Of a stretch of DNA of 15,876 bases, positions 12,901-15,876 are shown in pieces. Origin of the DNA: Opitutaceae bacterium (lineage in GTDB: Bacteria > Verrucomicrobiota > Verrucomicrobiae > Opitutales > Opitutaceae); contig JAISAX010000232.1 of assembly GCA_031266495.1 (NCBI GenBank), forward strand, positions 1-15,876. Reading direction: 5' to 3'. Each line of letters begins with the position of its first letter. Positions within the stretch are counted from its first letter, which is position 1. Under the pieces are notes generated by a model. It made no database searches, was not told the origin of the DNA, and saw only the letters and a program-made list of their open reading frames with translations. The position numbers were made by a program, and so were the translations under genes.

Positions 12901-15876
12901 GACGTTCCACGGTTTCGGAGCGTACGTGCTGCGGTTGATGGTCAACGACGGAGTCAGCCTCGGTTACGACGACCTGAGCATCATTTTGCAGCCCGGAGCG
13001 AACCAGCCGCCTGTCGTCAGCCTCGGCGGCGAGCCTGTGGAATTGCCGCTCAGCGACGTGCTGCGTCTTGCTGCCGCCGCTACCGATGACGGACTGCCGC
13101 AAGGCTCCACGCTAGCCTATGCGTGGAGCCAGGACAGCGGACCCGGCGCGGTCACGTTCAGGCCGGCCCCGTCCGATCCGGACAACGACCGGAAGCGGGA
13201 GATCCGTTTCAGCGCCGAAGGAGTTTACGTTATCCGGCTGACGGTATCCGACGGGGAATTACAGGGTGCCGCCACGCTGACGGTGACGGTCGGCCCGGCG
13301 AGAAACGCAGCGCCTTATGTGGATGCGGGCGCGGACGCCACGGTTTCGTTCGGAGCGCAGCTTGGCATTTTGCCTTATGTGGCGGACGACGGACTGCCCG
13401 CCGGAGGGCAGCTCACGGGATTGTGGACGCAGGCCAGCGGTCCCGCCGGCCAGACCGCCACCTTCACCTCCCCCCCCCCCGGTGATGATCCGGATGGTCA
13501 GGATGGTCAGGAAAATCCATTCAGGACGCAGGTCAGCTTCCCGGCCACGGGAGTGTACAAGTTGCGGCTGACGGTATCGGACGGGGAACTGACCACGACC
13601 GATGAAGTGACGGTAGTGGTGGAAGCCCGTGCGAACACCGCGCCGGTGGTCAACCTTGGAGAGGACATAGAGCTGCCGCGGGGAACGCCGCTCATATTGA
13701 ATCCAGGCATCAGCGACGACGGGCTGCCGACGGGGAGCAAGCTGATTTACCAGTGGAGCCAGGTGAGTGGACCCTACACGGTGGGGATCAGCGATGCGCG
13801 AGCCGTGTCGGCGACCTTTACGTTTCCTTACGCGGGCGACTACACGCTGAGGCTGAGTGTAAGCGACGGGGCGTTGAGCACGGTTGCGAGCATCGTCGTG
13901 CATGTCATTGAAAGTTATGACGCGAAGGTGAACAAGGCGCCGGTGGTGGATGCGGGGGAGGACCTGACGATCAATCTGGGAGACACCATTTTTCTGCAAG
14001 GAACGGCCTCCGATGACGGGCTGCCTTACGGAAGTTTTTATTGCTACTGGAATGTGCAAAGCCAGCCGCAAGGGGCGTCCGTTTATGCCCAATACAACGG
14101 AGCATGGAGATCTCTTGGGTATTATGGAGACAACAACCCGACGCCCCGTGTCCGTTTCACGCAACCCGGGGAGTACGTGCTCCGACTGTATGCGAGTGAC
14201 AACTACAAGAGCGCCGAAGATTTTGTGAAAATCACGGTGGTGGACGACGGAACCGGATCAGAGACCAGCTTTGCGCCGCAGGTCAAGCTGCCCGTGCAGG
14301 TTTCGGTATCGGCGGGGTCCATGTTCCGGATTGCGCCCCAGGTCACCTATGCGGGCAACAGTTGGGGGGAAGTGCTGTGGACGCAGGAGCTGCCAGCCGC
14401 CCCGCGGATAGGGATAGACTACGATTATTACGAGTCGCCGACCTTTACGGCGCCGGACGAAGTGGGCGACTACATCCTGCGGCTGACGGCCACGGATTAT
14501 TACACAAAAATTTCCGGTTATGCGGAGGTGAGGGTGGTCGTGACGGCGCCGGCGAACCAGCCGCCGGTGGTGAGAGCGGGGCTGGATTGCGAGATAGCGT
14601 ATGGGGTGACGCTTTCCGTGCAGGGCTACGCAACCGACGACGGCCAGCCGATTGACCGGCTGACTACGCGCTGGGAGCAGGTTTCCGGACCCGGAGCGGT
14701 TACCTTTTCGCAGCCGCAATACACGAACACCAACGTCACCTTCCCGGTTGCGGGCGACTACGTGATAGCGCTGACGGCCACGGACCAGGAACTGACAGTC
14801 AGCGACGAGATGCGCATCCGTGTGCTCCCCCCCCCCCCCCTTCCGCTCCAGGTATTTTTGCCGGAGGATTTTGAGGCGGCGGCGCTCTCGGTGAGCACGC
14901 TCAACGCCGCCGTGCGTGGGGGGAATGCGGATACGCTCGCGTATCAGTGGAGTCGAGTCAGCGGAGCGGCCAGCGGGCTGGAGATCACGACGCCTGCGCA
15001 GCAGAACGCGCAGGTGCGCTGGAAGCAGCCCGGAGTGTACACGCTGAGGCTGACCGTCAGCGACGGCAGTGAAACGGCGTTTGGCGAGGTGGCAGTCACC
15101 GTCACCGAATCCAGCAACCGTCCGCCCAATGTCATTGCCACCTACCCGGCCTCCACGATTTACGCCGGCCTTGACGGCTACGCCACCGACTACGTCGAGG
15201 CCGCCGCCACCGATCCCGATGGTGATGCCATCACCATCGAGTTCTACCGCAGCGGCTCCTCGACGCCGCTCTACACGACGCCTGCGCCGGACGGAGTGAC
15301 GGTGAGGTGGGCATTCAGCGACCTTGCGCCCGGAACATATCAGTTTTATGTAGTGGCTCGCGACACACGCGGTGGTTCGCAGCAGACGCCGCCCGCCACC
15401 GTGACGGTCCTTCCGCCCGAGACCGGCGGCAGCGGGGAGGGGGGGGGGACCACCCTGCTGGGAATAGAGACGCCCGAAGAAGAAGCGCTGGTCATCACCC
15501 GGACACAGGTCAAGGGCTGGGCGAAAGTACCCGGCATGAGCGGCTACCGACTGGAGACCCGCCCGGTGGCCGGACCCGGCGAGGCGGCGCAGGAGTGGGC
15601 GGTCTTTGCGAGCGGTGTTCAGTCCGTGGGCAGCGATGATGCGTCGGGGGAACTGGGCTGGTTCGAGCCGGGCATGTTGCGCAACGGCCAGCATCAACTG
15701 CGCGTCGTCGCCACCTTCACTGGCGGCCTGCCCGAACGCGCCTCCGACCCGGTGACGGTGCTGGTGGACGGGAAGCGAAAGATCGGAGCGTTCAGCCTTG
15801 CCTTTAAAGACCTCGCCCTGCCGCTGGCCGGATTGCCGATTGAAATCATGCGCAGCTACGACAGCCGCGACCGGAT
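6908..15876 (+). CDS. Giant secreted Ig/PKD-repeat protein with IgGFc-binding-like domain and Rhs-type start (partial)
   Basis: The frame is open for 2,989 codons and leaves the window. Domains in order (residues from ATG 6908): basic region and hydrophobic signal segment (about 24-50); Trp/Pro/Cys-rich low complexity (60-320); cadherin-like Big_9 domain beginning NQAPVADPQT (321-422); three repeats of about 155 residues (424-889); PKD-like (890-985); IgGFc-binding-protein N-terminal-like domain (about 995-1436, CDYWMSFLPNF at 998-1008); Big_1-like (1438-1535); PKD or Ig-like domains, many with DDGLP and WxQxSGP; then PLAGLPIEIMRSYDSRDR, typical of the entry to an Rhs/YD-repeat shell. It is probably exported and surface-exposed, acting in adhesion or as a carrier for a C-terminal effector; function is inferred. 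ATG 6962 would give a more standard signal peptide. Neither start has a Shine-Dalgarno. Four homopolymer tracts lie in domain linkers or loops and keep frame. Confidence 0.85.
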   Translation, partial: MNTNCSSRVVSTRRDRPLMAITVRKQVNRWLQALVIFPTVYLSMLANLAAHTPTGADAGAAWTTGWWPETTVVNTVGNTAGNTGFPLTFLSPSLSPVTPTMTAATTPGEYGAWPATGDFWGMPAPAQVYPSVNDTWPGTDIWSGTGSTGLATTPTLFPSLLPPAANYGWPTVPSPTVPSAAVSCPTTPWTVFPSPTIPLPAIPLPADCWPTLSWPADPWATVPWPTVSWPTTCWPVVSYPGQAPVPTSVPGSPWPWPQAPVPWPDNCNGWYLYAPPGTGVWCPLPFFPPFFPPCPFPPCPFPPYPCLPFPPCQPQPPSGGNQAPVADPQTLATAESTPLTVTLTGSDADGDTLTYTIVAQPAHGTLTRTDAEEGGGEGDLDPAAFTYTPSPGYAGADSFTFKVNDGQADSNVATVTITITALPATIDAFAAAAIPAPAASITATPSTGTAPLTSTVTWSTENASAVTVTGPGLTATDASGSATVTNAPGTHTCTVTAQPRQHTTLTWTASHAATSILETPSGDLDVTGQTSAGITEPGEYRLRVTNSAGVATTSAPLAIAWPAAATASATITVSAPPPPVISTFVATAVSSPAASINATPSEGTAPLTSTITWSTANASSTVTVAGPGLTSAEPTGSASVTNTAGPHTYTITAQPVQHTTLTWTVAGAISVRLTGPGGVDMDVTGQNSSEITTAGEWTLVAHNAINVTTTQTVTIAWPAAATASTTITVTDPPPANIDAFGSVLSHAPTASISAAPSEGEAPLISTVTWGSSNAASVTVSGPGLASSEASGSQTVANEAGTHTYTITAQPERKAMLTWTVNGAASVVLVTPSGEQNVTGQNSIEVTEPGEYRLQASNSIGTVTTSDAVTVAWPAAATVSATITIAEIPVGPLTVDAGPDRLISLPSTVTITPVVLDEGQSLASPLTYSWVASTVKGSGSASFDNNAGETTVISFTAPGVYKITVTARASGKLGSDSLIVTVQPVPVSPDITAVTTAGCDYWMSFLPNFDPYLSANLCEITISSRETVHGVITEYIPEYNTYNERIDSHIVRTHFWLKPEETYKFHPTAYNAAREANPDHRFIDNLYATGLPLHSAIRIQTDAPVTVHGMSIAEYTTEGYLCLPVHLLGKDYMALSYPQPVEYPNGSLFAIIATEDNTICRIEPKGMLRGRSGENHIQPFTVTLHAGEVIRYESAIRDVTGSKISADKSIAVLSGSIATFIPDEKFASDTLVEQMLPIEYWGRNHVVLPMKEAGRLDEDFTGDIVRVLANQDDTEVSINGIVVANLRAREHYETTIAISSSIVSSKPVQVAQFMPGCAYRNTASGDPLMMLLPAVEQFGRFLQFSTLDRAPNGDKIFEHYAGIITDRDFVDDLRLNGAPLPPDVNFEPIADTRYVGANILIEEGFNVIESDKPFFGVGWGIYPAESYGFTGAIAVNRPASDLTLVAGELPPVALVGFSQEISARIVNAWGIPVSGVTIEFTITGSHIATIQGTSDASGWVRINYTGTVSGLDAIQACIAEQQVHWTLAWRKANPESNQAPVIDIGGDRTFFFSEVNPFMATVTDDGQPLVVPAIRWQVIAGIAGSVIAAPASTTTCIAFPTPGRYLVRATAFDGELESSAEAWITLLSDASIRLINPRPGLSTWNYGEPSEIAFEANAISENRIVSVEFLVNGAPVGTVTSAPWTFNWRIPSAGTYVISARMTDHTGVVMESSSATVQVNDDLRLDWVSPDYRTYFDPEPVLFEVDVRGGTAPYYVEFVEGDPNRADSPVLAVFFDAPFVFGWEDIYEVIRHDGHYVGVRVTDATGKTITGDRWFNIWTEPYIEVLAPVGGSRFATGEKIDLSAYLKSSGFYYYYDNVRFLIDGKQLYEVIPDFWDYYPYYMGDGIYEIPEVPVPAGIHTLVARFDDSENSRWVESEPVTFEVLDATHQPPVVHLGPDIVVPAGGTLDFPAIAINPVAPGEEEAYIRTTVAEELLSYTWTRVSGPSVTIEEPSRLGTGMTFHGFGAYVLRLMVNDGVSLGYDDLSIILQPGANQPPVVSLGGEPVELPLSDVLRLAAAATDDGLPQGSTLAYAWSQDSGPGAVTFRPAPSDPDNDRKREIRFSAEGVYVIRLTVSDGELQGAATLTVTVGPARNAAPYVDAGADATVSFGAQLGILPYVADDGLPAGGQLTGLWTQASGPAGQTATFTSPPPGDDPDGQDGQENPFRTQVSFPATGVYKLRLTVSDGELTTTDEVTVVVEARANTAPVVNLGEDIELPRGTPLILNPGISDDGLPTGSKLIYQWSQVSGPYTVGISDARAVSATFTFPYAGDYTLRLSVSDGALSTVASIVVHVIESYDAKVNKAPVVDAGEDLTINLGDTIFLQGTASDDGLPYGSFYCYWNVQSQPQGASVYAQYNGAWRSLGYYGDNNPTPRVRFTQPGEYVLRLYASDNYKSAEDFVKITVVDDGTGSETSFAPQVKLPVQVSVSAGSMFRIAPQVTYAGNSWGEVLWTQELPAAPRIGIDYDYYESPTFTAPDEVGDYILRLTATDYYTKISGYAEVRVVVTAPANQPPVVRAGLDCEIAYGVTLSVQGYATDDGQPIDRLTTRWEQVSGPGAVTFSQPQYTNTNVTFPVAGDYVIALTATDQELTVSDEMRIRVLPPPPLPLQVFLPEDFEAAALSVSTLNAAVRGGNADTLAYQWSRVSGAASGLEITTPAQQNAQVRWKQPGVYTLRLTVSDGSETAFGEVAVTVTESSNRPPNVIATYPASTIYAGLDGYATDYVEAAATDPDGDAITIEFYRSGSSTPLYTTPAPDGVTVRWAFSDLAPGTYQFYVVARDTRGGSQQTPPATVTVLPPETGGSGEGGGTTLLGIETPEEEALVITRTQVKGWAKVPGMSGYRLETRPVAGPGEAAQEWAVFASGVQSVGSDDASGELGWFEPGMLRNGQHQLRVVATFTGGLPERASDPVTVLVDGKRKIGAFSLAFKDLALPLAGLPIEIMRSYDSRDR
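7085..7867 (+). repeat. Trp/Pro/Cys-rich low-complexity coding segment
   Basis: This part of the giant protein (about residues 60-320) follows the signal peptide and precedes the first folded domain. Trp-Pro pairs recur (WPTVSWPTTCWPV and similar), then the segment shifts to Pro/Phe/Cys runs such as FPPCPFPPCPFPPYPC. It resembles no domain I know. It is likely an extended tether, perhaps cross-linked by cysteines or bound to the cell wall. Confidence 0.75.
8026..8036 (+). repeat. 11-G homopolymer tract in the giant gene
   Basis: Eleven G residues encode the Gly374-376 stretch within the Big_9 domain, inside an EEGGGEGD loop. The frame is kept at this length; a one-base slip would truncate the protein near residue 375. 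Confidence 0.9.
8177..9574 (+). repeat. Three tandem repeats of about 465 bp encoding Ig-like double modules
   Basis: The units are 8177-8644, 8645-9109 and 9110-9574 (156, 155 and 155 residues). Each contains PSxGxAPLxSTxTW, a GPGL turn, an AGTHTYTITAQP-like strand, LTWT, a VTGQ turn, a PGEYRL-like strand, and ends with AWPAAAT followed by ATITV or TTITV. The copies have diverged, so this is an old duplication. The two halves of each unit resemble each other, suggesting six Ig-like half-modules. The unit matches no family I can name with confidence. Confidence 0.85.
9880..11515 (+). other. AT-rich segment encoding IgGFc-binding-like and Big_1-like domains
   Basis: Hand counts give 40% GC for 9901-9960 and 10021-10080 and 50% for 10921-10980, against 75% for 8161-8220. 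The frame is continuous across both borders. The segment encodes an IgGFc-binding-protein N-terminal-type domain (CDYWMSFLPNF, later DTLVEQMLPIEYWGRNHVV, VAQFMPG and FFGVGWGIY) followed by a Big_1-like domain (VNAWGIPVSGVTIEFTITG, then a TSDASGW turn). The composition suggests a module acquired from a different source, or strong codon relaxation. The domain name comes from remembered family motifs and was not searched. Confidence 0.75.
11516..12679 (+). other. Coding segment with one PKD-like and three further Ig-like domains
   Basis: Within the giant frame this holds a PKD-like unit opening NQAPVIDIGGD (about 11522-11790), a Big_7-like unit with VEFLVNGAPVGTVTSAPW (about 11790-12067), a unit of uncertain type (12068-12365), and an aromatic-rich unit with YYYYDNVRFLIDG and FWDYYPYYMGDG (12366-12679). 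The last two have unusually many Tyr, Phe and Trp residues. The boundaries are approximate. Confidence 0.6.
13470..13480 (+). repeat. 11-C homopolymer tract in the giant gene
   Basis: Eleven C residues encode the end of Ser2188 and Pro2189-2191, in a loop of a PKD-like unit just before an Asp/Gly-rich insertion. The tract is in frame here. Confidence 0.9.
14827..14840 (+). repeat. 14-C homopolymer tract in the giant gene
   Basis: Fourteen C residues encode the end of Leu2640, Pro2641-2644 and the first base of Leu2645, exactly at the junction of two PKD-like units. The tract is in frame here. Confidence 0.9.
15439..15448 (+). repeat. 10-G homopolymer tract in the giant gene
   Basis: Ten G residues encode the end of Glu2844 and Gly2845-2847, in the Gly-rich linker between the last Ig-like unit and the segment before the Rhs shell. 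The tract is in frame here. Confidence 0.9.

Larger units (their letters stand above)
12680..15112 (+). repeat. Array of eight PKD-like domains
   Basis: Successive units of about 90-120 residues start near 12680, 13001, 13298, 13628, 13916, 14270, 14552 and 14841. Typical units open with NQPPVV or NTAPVV and DAG or LG, carry ATDDGLPxG, W(S/T/E)QxSGP and a closing GxYxLRLTVSDGE strand, as in PKD/REJ-like (K319-type) domains. The array presumably forms a rigid stalk outside the cell. Two units contain C homopolymers at linker or loop positions. Confidence 0.75.

Noticed and set aside
13470..13480. Frameshift at a homopolymer splitting the giant gene
   Set aside because: I followed the codons across this tract and the other three; PKD-like sequence continues in the same frame on both sides of each.
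14258..15697. 479-codon minus-strand frame opposite the giant gene
   Set aside because: The plus frame here encodes clear PKD domains continuous with the rest; the minus frame is Arg/Gly-rich shadow.

Overview
The window looks like chromosomal DNA from a high-GC Gram-negative bacterium, most probably Verrucomicrobiota of the Opitutaceae type. This placement is an inference. It rests on a short UvrC of a kind I associate with that group, near-absence of Shine-Dalgarno sequences, abundant palindromic extragenic repeats, and a giant secreted PKD/Rhs-type protein. All genes I accept are on the + strand.

Bases 25-4423 hold a SbmA/BacA-like fused ABC transporter, a copper-exporting P1B-type ATPase (copA), and a 30-residue remnant of a CopZ-like copper chaperone. 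The remnant's reading frame ends one base before a 121-bp palindromic element. Bases 4424-4721 are intergenic and hold that palindrome and a related heptamer array that runs almost to the next start codon. Bases 4722-6191 encode a compact uvrC of 489 residues. It keeps the nuclease residues of both catalytic domains but has only two cysteines, so it lacks the Fe-S cysteine cluster described for E. coli UvrC.

Bases 6191-6607 are a cluster of palindromic or MITE-like repeats, the first sharing a base with the uvrC stop codon. Bases 6608-6907 are a leader in which I see no clear motif.

From 6908 to the window edge one reading frame stays open for at least 2,989 codons. The protein has, in order: a signal peptide; a Trp/Pro/Cys-rich low-complexity segment; a cadherin-like (Big_9) domain; three tandem repeats of about 155 residues; a PKD-like domain; an IgGFc-binding-protein-type domain; a Big_1-like domain; many PKD/Ig-like domains; and the first residues of an Rhs/YD-repeat shell. 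It is probably an exported giant surface protein or Rhs-type polymorphic toxin or adhesin whose C-terminal part lies outside the window. The stretch encoding the IgGFc-like and Big_1-like domains is far richer in A+T than its flanks, suggesting a grafted module.

Six homopolymer tracts of 10-15 C or G lie inside three coding regions (copA, uvrC, the giant gene). All are in frame as given. They are candidates for phase-variable contingency tracts, or at least mutation-prone and sequencing-error-prone sites.
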